In this document: positions 1 through 12,518 of the stretch, piece after piece | Position numbering within the stretch: the first letter of the stretch is position 1 | How the letters are laid out: each line of letters begins with the position of its first letter | From: Termitomyces sp. T153 | Taxonomy: Eukaryota; Basidiomycota; Agaricomycetes; Agaricales; Lyophyllaceae | NCBI GenBank assembly: GCA_018296165.2 | Contig: JACKQL020000029.1 | Coordinates: 62,001 to 126,000, forward strand | DNA length: 64,000 bases | Reading direction: 5' to 3' | Translations under genes and position numbers: made by a program | Notes under the pieces: generated by a model | Told to the model about the DNA's origin: nothing | Database searches by the model: none | The model's input: only the letters and a program-made list of their open reading frames with translations

Positions 1-122
1 TAGAATATTGAGGACCTAACCAAACAAAGTGAGGTTGGGTCTGAGATGAAACAAGAGCTACAGGCCCATGCCAAAGACACAGATTTAGCTCATCTATAAT
101 ATATGGGACAACTCCTGGAAAA
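1..122 (+). mobile_element. Helitron 3' end joined to a Helitron 5' start
   Basis: Bases 1-92 match the 3' tail seen at the ends of the Helitrons at 36.5 and 38.6 kb: one unit of the minisatellite containing GAGGTTGGGTCTG, then a hairpin (GAGCTA at 55-60 pairs with TAGCTC at 86-91). Immediately after, 93-122 begins TCTATAATATATGGGACAAC, which resembles a Helitron 5' terminus and is the same start as at 36607. Homology stops at about 122, where Gypsy integrase sequence begins. The junction therefore marks tandem Helitron ends abutting an older retroelement. Confidence 0.6.
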
Positions 123-411
123 GTGGCTGTGATGCTGTCATGGTAGTGTGCACTAGAATCAGGTGCACCATGCTTGTCATCTGACATATAACTACCCAAA
201 GGTAGTTATACCCTTTTGATTCAGGAAACAGGCTTATAAAGTCCATCCCTATTGAATCCCAGGGCTTGACTGGCATGGGCAGGGAATGTAACTTCCCTGA
301 AGGGAGATGATTGCTCCCTTTTGCCCACTGACACAGTTGACATGTGGTACAAAATGTGCAAGCATCTGTGACCACTGTCAGCCACCAATACCAACAAGAA
401 ATGTATTCCAT
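123..411 (-). pseudogene. Gypsy integrase fragment (relic A)
   Basis: The minus-strand reading frame contains the second half of the HHCC zinc-binding module (CxxC within CTTCQLCQWAK), then MPVKPWDSIGMDFISLFPES, the start of the integrase catalytic core with its first acidic residue (IGMDF). It stops matching after the HTTMTAS segment, where the second Asp and the Glu of the DDE triad would follow. The rest of the catalytic core is missing because Helitron sequence abuts it. It cannot encode an active integrase. Confidence 0.8.
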
Positions 412-1085
412 TGTTCTCTAGGCACCAATGTGTTCCACTACACTGTGTGCTTGCACAAGCACACTTGTTACCAATGATCAATTGCAAGGTATACAAAGTA
501 CCTCATGGCCCAAGAGATTGGTAGTCCAAATGAGCTTGTCCTGTAAATGGAAGGAATTGTAGTCCTTCAGTCAAGTCAGAATCTCAGCAAAGAGCTTGTC
601 TTTGCTATACATTGACCAGATTCAATGAAGGAATTCTCTGTCTGTCCTGTTTTAAGGTTGCAGAAACTGGGCCATCCCAAGGATGGCCTCTCCAAGAGGC
701 ATATTGACCTTATCACCCTCAGCCTCAGACCCACATTGAGCCTGGGCTGAATCTCCTTTGCTGTCATTACTGGCAGCAAGCAACTGTGCATTATCACAAA
801 TTTTGTGACAATCCCACACTCACCTGAGTCTATGGCTAAGTCCATTATAGAGAGTGCATATCTGATCCAGCTGTGCTTGCATCTCCTGCAAGCACATTGG
901 GGGCAGGTCATCCCCCTCTGGATCAATATACATATATCTGCATGTACATAGTTGTAGATGTGGTGTATGTCTCAAGGAGAGTTGCTCTCAAAATAGTGGA
1001 ATAAGCAGTCTGCTACTTTATTGAGCTCTCCTTTCATATAAGTGATGTCAAAATTGAACCTCAACATATAATCCATCCATTGTCA

Positions 1086-2340
1086 TTAACATGGTGACAG
1101 ATTCTGTTGAGTTTTGAAAAACTCAAGAGCCTTATGATTTGTTATCATATGCATCTTGTATCCCAGAAGCTTATCCTCCCAATTGAGGAGGGCTTCTAGA
1201 ATAGCCAAGGTTTCTAGCTCATGCATGGCATAATTTTGCTGTGCATTGGTGAACTTCTTAGACATAAATCCAGCTGGCCAACATTTCTGCCAGCATGGAC
1301 CTTGTCTGTACATAGCTCCAACACCTGTCTTTGAGGTGTCACAGATTAGCCAGATAGCATTCTTGTGCCAAGAATCAATTGGGCATATCACTGGAGTTTC
1401 AGCACAGATCCTTTTGATCATGTCAAAACACTGTTGGTGAATAGCTTGCCAATGAAATGGCAATCTATTCTACATCATGGCCATTAATGGCCCTGTATAT
1501 GCAGAGACATTGGGCAAGAAATTCCTGATGTATTTCACCAAACCTATAAACCACTGGATGTCATTGTAGGTTCTAGGAGTGTGCTACTCCTGGATCCTAT
1601 TCAACTTATCCAAATCAGGGTGTATACCCTGTGAATCAATCACATGGCTGAGGCACTCAGCATATAGCTTGCATTTCTTTCATTTGAGGTAGAGCTTATT
1701 TTTGCATAGTCTTTCAAAGACTACTCTGAAGTGCAGCTCATGTTCCTCAATGGAATCTGAAAAGATAAAGATATCATCTAAGTACACATGCATCCACTTG
1801 CCAATGATGTCCTTAAAGATGAACATCATCAACCATTAGAACATAGCTGGCATGTTACAGTTGCTAATCTGCATGATATTACTGCAATATGTTCCAGTAA
1901 TGGTCATAAACATGGTCTTTGGTACATCCAATATATATATCCTCACTTGCTCATATGTATCTATAAGGTCAATTTTCAACCTCACTGGTGTGCAAGCTAC
2001 ATCTTCCCTAATGACCTCTTAGTCTGGTAAGAGTGTTGCATCCTTAATGGTATTGTCATTGCATTGGCACACATCTAATGCCATTCACAGGGACCCATCC
2101 TTTTTAGGGATGCACAATAGTGGTGTGGCCTGGTTGGCCACACATAGTTTCCACCACTTAGCATGCACATAGCAGTCAGTTTTTTCCTGCAATTGCTGCT
2201 GAAGTAACTTAGGACACCTCAGCATGAAGTATGAGTACCATTTGGTCTCATCAATGAGATTTATCTTATGATTTACTTCTTACCAAGAAGGGAGTTTCTC
2301 CCTCATTCTATTAACAATGTCTTGGAACTCATTGTACTAC
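1086..2340 (-). pseudogene. Gypsy reverse transcriptase/RNase H fragment (relic A)
   Basis: At 1086-1463 the minus strand encodes an RNase H-like piece: WLICDTSKTGVGAMYRQG with the first catalytic Asp, then FTNAQQNYAMHELETLAILE with the Glu. The later aspartate region reads TNHKALEF, where functional copies have TDHKAL, so an Asp has become Asn. Upstream, minus-strand bases 1773-1784 encode YLDD, the reverse transcriptase active-site motif. Between 1464 and 2340 the RT reading is split among frames. Decay, not splicing, explains the breaks. Confidence 0.75.
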
Positions 2341-2948
2341 TGCTGTTAAAGGCAAGAAATATTGCCTTCTGTTAGCTTGGAAGGCCATGCCTTCCTCTCA
2401 TCTACTCTCAGCAAAGAGCAATACTCTTCCTTAGCCAATTTTGCTGGTGGCACAGACTTTGCATACTTGTCATGCAAGGCCATCAAACAAATTTCTGATT
2501 TGTCTAGTATGTTTAACCAGGCAGAACAATAGGTTGTCCTACCTCTCACTTCTTTCCACAAGTATTCAAACTCACTAGGCTCAGATATTTCATCCTCTGT
2601 AGCCATTCTGTTTATTTCATCAGCAGGGGTCAGTCTTCTTACCCCTTCCTGCTGTGTCAGGTCAGCTATGACCTAATTCCACTCCTGCAGCATCTGTGGG
2701 TTGTACACCCATTCAAGGGTAGGCTTTGGGATTGGTCTATCCCAAATCTTCTGTCCCCTTGCTGTTAAAGAGTCAACTCAATCCTTCTAGCATACTCTCC
2801 CCCCTTTCTAAAGAGCACTTTTTTGGTACTCTTTCTTTAAGATCAGTAGTGATGGGTAGTCCTTGGGTAAGTTTTCAGTTACCCAAATATCATCCTCATC
2901 TGCTATCTTCCCTATGGTGGGCTGCTTGAATCTACCAGGGAGTCAGGG

Positions 2949-3290
2949 CTATTTGTCATGCCACTTTTCTGCAGTGTGAAAGCATTGTGCATGGCCATTG
3001 GCATCCTCTAGCTCCAACTTGTGAGCTGGAGTTGCCTTTCCATTGATGACCACCTGGTCATTTGCAAAATCAAGGAAGACCTTATGGGTCCTCATGAATG
3101 GCGTCCCTACAATCATGTTGTAGTGGTCAAAATTTGCAATGTCCACATAGACATTGCAAATCTTGCCCGGAACCTTCATAGTAACCCTGGCACCATAGTT
3201 TACTATGGAACAACTTCCAATTGTTCTCAGCTGTAGGGTGATGGGAGTGGCCAATAGTGCCACTTGTATTCCAGCCATATAAGCAAACAA
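2949..3290 (-). pseudogene. Retroviral-type aspartic protease fragment (relic A)
   Basis: The minus-strand frame reads through a protease-like core ending in YNMIVGTPFMRTHKVFLDF. This matches the second half of Gypsy proteases (ILGxPfL region). The catalytic DSG/DTG motif should lie just upstream but is not in the same frame. A separate minus-strand frame at 3127-3387 overlaps it. The piece lies between the zinc knuckle (3700-3790) and the RT motifs, as expected for gag-pol order. Confidence 0.6.
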
Positions 3291-3689
3291 GAGTGTGATT
3301 CTGGAAGTAGTACTCCCTAACTCTCACAGCATTCATGCTTGGTGGCCATTCACCTCCATCCAAGTGACAAGACATTCTTTGTCTCATGCTGGCAGCACTG
3401 GGCAGTTCATGGTGTCTTTAAATACTACAAGCCACACTTTTTGCATGAAAACCTTGTTGCTAGGTTCTCTTTCCTTATGCTTGCCAGTAGAGACCTCTGT
3501 GAGGGCAAACAGCCCCTCACTGTTACTACCACAAGTATAGTACTCATTGTCATATGTTTCCAAGTCAATGTACTCTTCCCCATGCTCCTAAGTCTTGTTG
3601 GACTCAAATGCATCATTGATGTTGGCCTCAGCAGGCTCTTTGTCCTGCTCATCATTGGCCTCTCCCACATCTGATGGAGCAGCCATATG

Positions 3690-5824
3690 AGCTGCTCACA
3701 CAAATACTTGGGGAGCTGGCTTAGCCAGCTCCCTGCATTTGCACACAAAATGCCCAGCCTTTCCACACTTATAATAGTTAGCAGACTGCCCAGCATCCTT
3801 GCCTAGTTGGCCTGATGCTATGGCCACTACATTTTTTCCTGCAGTGAAATGTTTCCTTGCTGCCTGCACTGCAGCCACAGGTTGGGAAAGCCCCTGGCCC
3901 ATACTGCCTCTCAGCTGCATAGTCTTGAGGCCATGTGTATAGCAGGCCTCTTAGCTGACCTAGATGGCTGTGACCAACTATGTTTTCCAGTTATCTCTGC
4001 CTACTTGGCCATTGCAGTTCCAATTGCTGGAGACTGCACTGCTGCTAGCAACAGCTGCCATCCTGACCAACTTTTCTTGCTGCGCTCTAAGTAGTGCACA
4101 GCAGTTTTAATGCTATTCTTATAGACTTTAGCCTCCAAGACAAACTCCTTCACTATGTTCACTTTGGGAGCCAGTCTGCCACTGTGTATTAATGCTATGA
4201 GCATGTCAGAGGGTATTCTGTCCAAAAACCACTCACAAATAGTGAATTCATCAAAAAACATGGCCATGTTTTGAGCATGGTTGAGCAAGGCATCATAAAA
4301 GCCTTGCACCCCCTCTTTGACTGCATATACTGTGTTGCAGAAAGTGTTGCATGCATCCTGCATTGTCAAAGGCTGTACAAATCAATTGTACAGTCCAAGG
4401 ATCATGTCCTCAAACCTCCAGTGGGACTGGACCCTATTGACATGTATTACATGTTGTAGGTACCACTTCAGCATGCCCACAGCTAGAAAGTCCATCAAAA
4501 TCAGAACTTTCTCATGATTGTGCCCATCTCCACCATACTGAGCTATGGCATAGAACATGCAAATGCTCATTAGCCAATCTTTAAGTTTGCTAAACTTAGC
4601 AGACTCTGCATAGAGAGTGATTGTTTTCAATGGATCACTCTGCCTTGGCTTGAGTCTTTCTGGTATCGCTAGTCATCCTGAAAGCAACTGCTCCATCAAC
4701 ATCCCCATCCAGGATCTTCTCTGCTCACAATTCTTTCTCCAGACCAGGTCAAAGGAGCATTCACTCCTTGACCCATGTGTCTCTAGGACTCTGTGGGACT
4801 CTGTCCAATCCCAGTGTTTTTGTCTCTTAGAGGGGAGCAAGACTCTTGCTCCTCCTTCTTAATTGGCCTGGTTTATTCCTGGTAGAACATACTCCTCTGG
4901 CCATGCATCACAGGCAGTATTCCTCTCAAACACCACCCCTTGATTGTCCATGTAGAACTGTCTGAAGTCCTCCATGTCCCCATTGTGAAATCACTGTAGA
5001 GTAATTCAATCTTCCCAAGTCAGCACCCTCCATGTAGACCCACTAGGTCTATGCTGCACCACAGGTTGTTCTACCATAATCACTAACACCATGTCAGTAA
5101 ACACCAAGTCTGGTGCTACAATCATGCCCAATGTGGCCTGTCATTGATGGTCCACTGCAGCCTGCCTGGCCACATAATCACATGGCATTTCACCAGGCTG
5201 TTGCAGTGCTTGCAACAGAGTCAATGCTTTGTTGACTGGGGATAATTGGGGCACATAAGCCCCACCAAGATACATCAATGGCATCACAGATGATGCCTGC
5301 AATCCTCATAGCTTTTTTCACTGGAGGTGATCTGTTACCTCCTGTGCTAAGAAGAGCATGTAAATATCCATGTACTTCACTGGATCTGTTGGGATCACAT
5401 CATCTCTCAACAACCTCTGAAATGCAATATGTTTAGCTACTCTAGCAGCTAAACATTGCTGGGTTGAGGTCCTGGGAACCTCAACATGGTTTTGCCAGAA
5501 CACCATCACCCTTCTATGAAGAATGTTGTCTGAATGAGCCTCACCATCTGTATCAGAGGTGTCTCTGACATCCTCTAGTATTGTCTCAATGAATGCTGCT
5601 AAGGCTGTGGATTGTATACCCAGCATGGGACTAGTTTGCAATTGTACAAGGCCACAGGCCCTGTAAGAGAAGTCTTTATCACTCCTCATTGGTGTACTCA
5701 CCATTGAAGAGTCAAGCTGACCTCCCATGGCACTTGGGAAGGATTGAAGTCCCTCCACCCTCAGTGCTGTGGGTGCATATACAGGAGTTTTCCCCTTTTC
5801 TGCCATGGTGCCTCCTGGCTTCAC
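3690..5824 (-). pseudogene. Gypsy gag with CCHC zinc knuckle (relic A)
   Basis: Gag reads on the minus strand from about 5824 to 3690. The N-terminal part (5318-5824) is an unassigned 168-aa open frame. The capsid-like part (4001-4630) contains the stretch MKTITLYAESAKFSKLKDWL and helical capsid-like sequence. A CCHC knuckle near 3740-3790 reads CYKCGKAGHFVCKC with all ligands intact. At least two frame changes separate these pieces. The capsid region resembles gag relic B at 9-9.2 kb. Confidence 0.7.
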
Positions 5825-6317
5825 TGTTGGTTGGGTAGAGGGCCCTTAAAAGCCCTCCACTGTGACACCCTCCTGACCACCTGCAAGTAGTCATACTAGA
5901 GTAACCGCTGGCAGCCCTCCTGGCATCACAGCACTCTTCCTGCCCCCATCATGGTGTGACATGGCAAATTCTGACATCCCCTGTGGAGCACTCTTCAATG
6001 CTCCATCAAACTCTGTCTTGGACCTAGGCCTGAGCACCTGACCTTCCATGGTCACTACAGTGCCCATTGTGGAAGGTGCACATCAAAATTTTTATGTGCT
6101 GATTGTAACTAGTGGCAGTGAGCTTCTTTTATGGAAGTTTGGGTTCTTGCTTTGCAAATGAGTTAATGCTCATTTAACTTAGAAAAATGTAACATTTCCA
6201 TTGTGGGTCATGCAGCTTACTGTTCACACTCCATAAGTCAAAACCAGTCATTAGTTCTGTCTATGAAGTATGAAGAAAGGTGCTACCTTATGTAAGTAAA
6301 AGTACAGTAGTTTTAGG

Positions 6318-6339
6318 GATAGCATCATGTGATGCTATC
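6318..6339. repeat. Perfect 22-bp palindrome
   Basis: GATAGCATCA, two bases (TG), then TGATGCTATC: a 10-bp perfect stem. It lies just upstream of the helicase-like fragment and in an AT-rich stretch. It could be a transposon terminal hairpin. No partner copy was found in the window. Confidence 0.5.
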
Positions 6340-6429
6340 TGTATAGTTAAATAATTAATATAAGTAATGCAAAGTAAAGATAGTAATAGCTGCTCTGTTA
6401 CATTCTGTAAGATATGCAAAAGATATTGA

Positions 6430-6930
6430 AAATTGGAAAGACTTGCTTGCAACTGAATTAAAAAAATGTGGTGAAGCTCTTCAGTGACATCATTGCAGAC
6501 CTGTTTGTCATAAATATGGTAATGAAAACAAATGTCAGTTTCAGTTTCCCCATGAACTTGTATCAGAATCAAGATTTGATCCTGAAACTGATTCTATTTA
6601 CTTCTTGTGCCAGATCCTACTATTAACTACTTCAACCCTGTTATTCTTGTATTTTGCTGACATAATCATGATCTTAAATGTATATTATCTGGAAAAGCTG
6701 CAAAATCTGCTATATTTTATATTACAGATTATATTACAAAACTGGATCTCAAAACATACCATATGTTTTCTCTATTATTTTGAGCTGTCCTTATATGAAA
6801 GATTCAATTGATACTAATTGTTCTATAGCTAAAGCCAAACTTCTTGTTTATGAATGCCTTTTTCAATTAACTAAGCAGCAATGTTTGAAGCCTGTTCAAA
6901 CTATGTGGAAGTGCTGTATCTGCAATATCT
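6430..6930 (+). pseudogene. Fragment of a Helitron-like Rep-helicase (second lineage)
   Basis: Joining short plus-strand stretches gives CQFQFPHELVSES, then NYFNP, then HNHDLKCILSGKAAKSA, then FYITDYITKLD. This is the pattern of the replication-initiator part of Helitron-like proteins, where YITDYITK would hold the paired tyrosines. A TGA at 6658-6660 falls where relatives have CGA (CRHNHD), and further stops and frame changes follow. The lineage differs from the Helitron at 29-36 kb, which has KYIHKYIYKG at this place. It is a truncated relic without helicase motifs. Confidence 0.55.
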
Positions 6931-7094
6931 CAGATGATGAAGACTTTCCTACAATGCAACCAAAGCAATCTAAGATGGCCAAACATCATGAAAGTACAGC
7001 TAGCAAAGGTGTAAATCCAATGTCTGATGATGGCAAAGCTCATGCATGGACTGTAAAAGATGATCGTTGTTTGCATAACTTGATTATCATATGA

Positions 7095-7225
7095 TATTTG
7101 AACTTATTATGAATGTGTAATACATGTTCAAGTACATATAGCACAATTTCATGTTATAACTTGTATTGTATTATTCTGCTTAATTAATGAGTTGGAGACT
7201 GGCACTTGTTGCCACTAGGATTTCT
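7095..7225. repeat. Dispersed repeat R1, copy 1
   Basis: The stretch from TACATGTTCAAGTACATA to CCACTAGGAT matches 42919-43035. The second copy keeps several C/G bases that are T/A here (GTCGGGGACTAGCGC versus GTTGGAGACTGGCAC). It follows directly on the helicase-like fragment, so it may be the tail of that element. Confidence 0.6.
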
Positions 7226-7544
7226 TATGTCCAGGTCAAATGGCCTTTTGCCCTGCCAACTCTGATTTAGATCATGTGATATGTGATATATAATTCAGCT
7301 TCTTATACAATTCTAGATAGTTTGAAATATAATCCCCAGCATTCAATTGCTTGAAATACACATTACCCTTGCTCTGTCAATCTCTGTGAAAAACTTTGAT
7401 CACATATTGTGGTGTCTTTCTTGTTCTTTACAACACTGCCCTTACAACACTCTATCTTCACTATGGTGCAAATATTAATCCTTTTGTTTTTCTTCTTCTA
7501 ATGTTAATTATCCAGTATATTTGGCATCATTCCCATTTTATTGC

Positions 7545-7680
7545 AAGCCCAGGCTTGGGCTCAAGCCAAGCTAGGCTGGCCCTTGATGAGGGCTCAGGGC
7601 TTGGCTCAAAGCTTTGGAAAGCCCTGGTGCTTGTGAGCCTGGCCCAAGCCCAGGCTTTTGAGCTGAGCTGAGCCTTACAA
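7545..7680. repeat. AGCC/GGCT-rich self-complementary repeat, copy 1
   Basis: A run of alternating AGGCT, GGGCTC, AGCCC and GAGCC motifs that can pair with one another, standing out in AT-rich sequence. A related, more CG-rich copy lies at 27845-27975. It probably belongs to a short transposon terminus or MITE. No coding potential is claimed. Confidence 0.5.
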
Positions 7681-7960
7681 TCACTGGGCATTGGCAAATA
7701 GGGGACCCACTGATGACATGACTTGAGGATGACTAGGATAGAAATAAAGTATCACAATCAGAAATAAAGGTGATAAGTAATGGTAGGACAGAAAATGTTG
7801 CCAAGTTAATCGAGACAATAATGAATGGATAAGAATAGAATGAGGAGAGGGTAGGAGGGTAAAGAGAAACATGTATAGACTGATACATTACAAGAAGATG
7901 AGAGTAAGAAGTAAGAAAGTTAGAAGCATGTGACTGCAATGCTATGGCTAGAAATGCATT
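7681..7960. other. No recognised feature
   Basis: Purine-rich on the plus strand and low in CG. Two minus-strand frames are open (60-70 aa) but have no recognisable motif and look like compositional artefacts. Confidence 0.4.
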
Positions 7961-10470
7961 TCACATCCTCAGGCTGCCTGCAATCATATGAGTAGTGGCC
8001 TTTGCCACCACACCAGAAGCATGTCAATTCTCTGCTATCTTTCTCCTTATCTTTACTATCATGGTTGCAACCATGATCAATACCACAAGTCCATTCTTAG
8101 TATGGCCTACTCACTTCTGGGCTTTTGTCCTCTGAACACACCTCCATCCAATTGGAGCTGCTTTGTATGATCATGCATCATGCACTTGTGCACTACAAAT
8201 TGTGTACTACAAATCTAGGGTTAGTATTCCATGCCATATCATCCTGACTGGCCAGGAAGGTCCCCACTTTATGTGGTATAACTTGGACCTTGGTATGATG
8301 ACCTTTTGAGCTATACTGCTTAAAATGCTGAGCTGCCTTCAGTAAATGTTTGAACTGTGTTGCATGGCCAGGAACTCCTCTATGGTGTCTATTTCTAGAG
8401 ATAGTCCATTGTCACAGTGATAAGACCATATTCTCACTAAGCACCAATTTCTGTTATTTCCTATATTGTTGGCAACTTTCAGATTTTTTAGTTTCTACAT
8501 GATGCTAACAACCAGTTCCCCATTGCTTACCAACATTGTTGTGACTCTAAAGCCTCTTCTTTCACTCTAGCACCTCCTTAGTGACAATTCTTTGGGCATT
8601 ATTGAGTTAGCATTCTCATTGTTTTGTTTCATTAGCACCACCTCTGAGTACTCTTTTGCCAAGGTCTACATTTAGCACTAGCATCTACAGCTAGTCCTTG
8701 TTTGCTCTCCTCTCTTTTTCTCACACTTTTCACTATTGCCTAATGCTCCCTCTGACCCTCCAACCTTTCACTAGTGACCTTAATGCTTGCAGCCTCTTGT
8801 TATCACCTAGCAACTTTGGCTAGTGTCTAATGCTCTTTTTACATTTCTCTCCTCTACCTCTCCACACCTCTACTAAACCAGGTTCTCTGGGACCTAACTC
8901 AGCTTGGACTCTCATTTACTATAGTCCATATGTACACTACTTGCAAAACTGCTAGCTGTTGTGTTCTCTGCATGGCAGCTAGGTAGCAATAAACATTATC
9001 AATAGATTGATTGTTCATACATCAGGGTATATTGCCATATTCTGAGTATGGTCAATGAATGTATTGTAAAATCCTTGCACACCAAGTTTTTTGGCATATG
9101 CAGCAGCATACAATGCCTCCTAGGCATCCTGCATTGTCAATGGGCTTACAAACTGATTGTACAATTTGATAATAACATCTTCAAATGTCCACTACTGTTG
9201 TGCACAATTATAGTGTAGTGCATGATGCTAAAACCAGTGTTTTTCTGGACCATCAAGGAACTCAGGAAGGACAAAGATCCTTTCCTGATCCATCTGCTCT
9301 CCTCCATAAAAACACACTGCTAAATAGTAGCAGACATTCATGGTCTAGTCTTCCAAGTCACTGAATCTGGAGCCTTGCTTGTATGTCTGAATATACTGAG
9401 GATCTGCTTTTCTTAGCTTCACTCCTTCTGGCAATCATAAGGCAATGCCAATGACATCATTGATGATACTCATTAGCCAGCAGTGCAAGTTATCCATATA
9501 GGCTTTTGTTGCTTCCTGCACTCCCAGCATCTGACTCTACACTTGGGCAGAGTCCACCACAGAAAAGGCCTGTACTTGTCATCCTGGAGTTGCAAATTCT
9601 GTTTGTCATGGCAGGTAAGATAGATCTTACCCATGTCTACCAGGGTCATCTCAACCCCCATGTCCACAACCTTTCCCAGGACCTCCAGCACAACCACCAT
9701 TACTCTGATGGTTGTCTCCATGATGGCTGCTGCTTCCTCCTGGATCTCTGTTTAGTTGTGCAGTTTGCTTTACAAGCTGCCATCAATGTTGTTGACTGGT
9801 AACACCTCTTCAAACACCATGCCTTGGTCATCAATGAAGGAATATCCTTGCAATCTTAAATCCAGATTCCACATGTGCTGGTATGCCATGCAGTTCTGAA
9901 AATTGTTAGCAAAGGGTACTCTAGCTGGTACTGCTGATGTCAAGGATTCATCCTTGATCCTGACTTGAGGAAGTCAGATCTCCTCAACATTCTCAATTGA
10001 TGGATTTACCACCACAGGCATTTTGATTACAGTCTCCACAACTGAAAGTGGTGCAGTTGAGTGCCCCACAAATTGTTGCTGACATTGTCCAGCTGCTTGC
10101 CAAGCAATAAATTGTTCATCCATCTCTCCTTGCTGTTGAGGAACAGAGATATTGCTCATAGCCTCTTGCAAGTGAGGCAACCCTGCACATATTGCAGAAT
10201 GGTTGGCATCAAGTTGGTTCCATCAGGCATTGACATATCAGATTGTGCTTGCCTTAACTTGTGGTCACAATAACTTCTTGCCTCAAGGTCCAGAATCTCA
10301 ACATAAAATGCAATATATACATTGGCCCCATTCACAGGGACCAATCCACCTTGTAACTGCACAAGCTGATTATGCTTTTCAAAATATAATGTCAGTCTTC
10401 CTTTGGTACTATCCTTTGTGATTTCTGCATGCTTTATCTGGATGGTTTTGATTTGTATATTCATTGTATA
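7960..10470 (-). pseudogene. Gypsy gag relic B
   Basis: Near 7970-8020 the minus strand encodes a CCHC knuckle (CFWCGGKGHYSYDC). At 9090-9180 it matches the capsid region of relic A (around 4330-4400: the shared stretch contains CATCCTGCATTGTCAA). The N-terminal part at 10156-10464 is a 102-aa open frame beginning MNIQIKTIQIKHAEITKDST. Stops and frame changes occur throughout. The middle (8200-8960) has a pyrimidine-rich unit also seen at 22280-22440. No pol was recognised next to it. Confidence 0.55.
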
Positions 10471-11368
10471 GATACCTCTTCTTCATCTAATGTCTCCTCT
10501 GCCACCATAGATTGCATTGATCTCCACACTGGCCAGTTTTTCCATCCCCACTCTGTGATGGTCTATGCTGCATCAAGGAGTTGATTTCATTGACAGTTTC
10601 CATGACTCATTACTTGGGTTTTTCTCCAAGTAATACCAGTTGTTTCAGGTGCTCCTGCACTGAAAGGTGATGGATCACCAAGCCATGTCTTGCTCATATC
10701 CACCATCATGACTCATTTTCTCTTATTCAGCCCTGGTGGCTGAATGGTTGGTGGGGAATTCCCAAGTTGTTGCAACTCTACTTTCTGCACACACTTTAGT
10801 GGTGCTGGCACTAACTTAGGAGCAGTCTTGGGCATTTTCCCAGACATCTCTCAACTGCTGGAGGTTGTACTCTTCTCAGTCCCACCTCCCTCTGCTACCC
10901 ATCAGGTATTGTCACAGAGGCCAGTACAGTCATGTGGTCCCATGCCAACATAGCTAATGCAGTTATTGGATAAAAGTTTTGAAGAAGTTGATGTTAAGGC
11001 TGATTAGCTTTGAATGGCAAACACTCAGGTTTCTTGGGGTTCTGTACAAGTACCACACTGAATACTTCAAGAAAAAATGTAACTAGGTTATGACTTAATC
11101 TTATGTTCACACAGGACAGAAGTATCCCAAGTCATTAGGATTACTGTATGTGGTGCAAAAACAAAAAGATTGTCCTTATGTATTATGGAGCATATGTCAA
11201 ATATTGTAATTATATCAATATTGAATAAGTAGTTTGGTATAAGTCCAATTGCAGGTATTTTACAGGATTCCAGTGTCTTAGGAGCTTGCTAAAGCTGTGA
11301 TGGGAAGACATTATCCTGTGCATGAAACTATTGTTCAAGAATACACTATTGATTCCTTGAGGAGTCAG
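10471..11368. other. Non-coding repeat-rich stretch, nothing recognised
   Basis: Low CG, many stops in all frames, no motif or terminal repeat that I could identify. It probably belongs to relic B upstream of gag. Confidence 0.4.
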
Positions 11369-12495
11369 TGTCACAACCTGTTCCCTGGACCCCCGTACAT
11401 TGCCCAACAAACCCCTGTCCCCCCAGAACCTCCCCCAATGCTTCATCAAACTTCCCCAGCACTCTGTGCCAACTCCGGCTAACTCCAACGCATTCTTGGC
11501 TAACTCTGACAGCCCCCTGGCCAACTCCAATGTCTTCCCCACAGCTGCTGGCACTTCCCCTGGATCTCCTGAGCCCCTGGGACCACTCCCCCACTGTGCC
11601 TGACCCCGTTACATGTCATTGACTCAACACCCTGGCCCCTCCAACTTATCCTGGAGCATCATGACAACTTTGGAACAGACCGCAACAACAATTGATCCCA
11701 TCAACATATCAATGTGGCCTGCCCTCTGGTTGTAACCAACACCCATCAACCCTGTCAAGCTCTGCCAAGCCCCACCACCACAGCCAACATTCCTGGAGCT
11801 CTTCAGTAGTCAGTATATAAGGTGTAGAGTAGCTCTTCATACTCTAGTCTTGAGATTACCTACCTACCTACCTGCCTTACCTGATGTGTTTCTGATTGTT
11901 TCTTCTTGTGTTTTGTGTTCCGTGTCTCGTTTCCTTATTCTCAGTCTCCCAGTCTTATCTCATCTCCATTCCGTTATCATTTTGTTATTGTTCCATGTCT
12001 CTGCCTGAATCTATTCTTGTTCTCATCTCATCTCCATCTCATCTCGTTTGATTCTGTCTATTGTGTTCAAGACCTCTCAACCATAATGCCCTCATGAATT
12101 CCACAATTACAATTACAAACCTCCAACACTCTTTCACCAACTCCGGACCTTGCTACATGCTTGGCTCCAAACCCTATCAATCCCAGTTGATCCCCCATCA
12201 GAACTCCAGCTCCACTCCCATCATTCGTGTAGCCTCCACCTCCTCCGCACCCACAATACTCACATATGGACTTATGCCTGAACCCTGCCAAGCCCGTCCC
12301 CCTTCCCTGCAACTCATCCTCTACTCCTCCAGACCTCCCCAGACTTGCTCAGATCAATTCCCACTAACTATCCTCACAAGTCCCTAGAGTGTTTGGAACA
12401 CCTCCAAGTGCCCAGTTGTCAGTGCAGGGAATCATGTCTGCCTAGTAAGGACTTGCCTAGTGTAGCTGAGCCCTCATGGTCAGCAAAACCTGACA
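11369..12495 (+). mobile_element. Solo LTR, family A, copy a
   Basis: Begins TGTCACAACCTGTTCCC and ends AACCTGACA, giving the inverted termini TGTCA/TGACA. The flanks GTCAG (11364-11368) and GTCAG (12496-12500) form a perfect 5-bp target duplication. An internal promoter-like GTATATAAG lies near 11813-11821. Four other copies with the same ends lie within 12.5 kb. Length is 1,127 bp and no gag or pol is attached, so it is most simply a solo LTR. Confidence 0.8.
11806..11825 (+). promoter_or_regulatory. LTR TATA box
   Basis: CAGTATATAAGG is preserved at the matching place in copies a, b and e (near 14050 and 23095) and is weaker in copy d. Downstream the copies share a CTCTAGTCTTGATATTACC-type stretch. 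The position fits the U3/R border of an LTR. This is inferred from conservation only. Confidence 0.45.
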
Positions 12496-12518
12496 GTCAG
12501 AATCTGTATAACCCCAAG

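Larger units (their letters stand above)
123..6070 (-). mobile_element. Decayed Ty3/Gypsy retrotransposon, relic A
   Basis: Reading the minus strand from about 6070 to 123 gives the normal Gypsy order: gag, CCHC zinc knuckle, aspartic protease, reverse transcriptase, RNase H, integrase. Every part is broken by stops and frame changes, and CG dinucleotides are nearly missing. No LTR was recognised at either end. The integrase end is cut off at about 123 by Helitron sequence, so the element is truncated as well as mutated. Confidence 0.85.
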
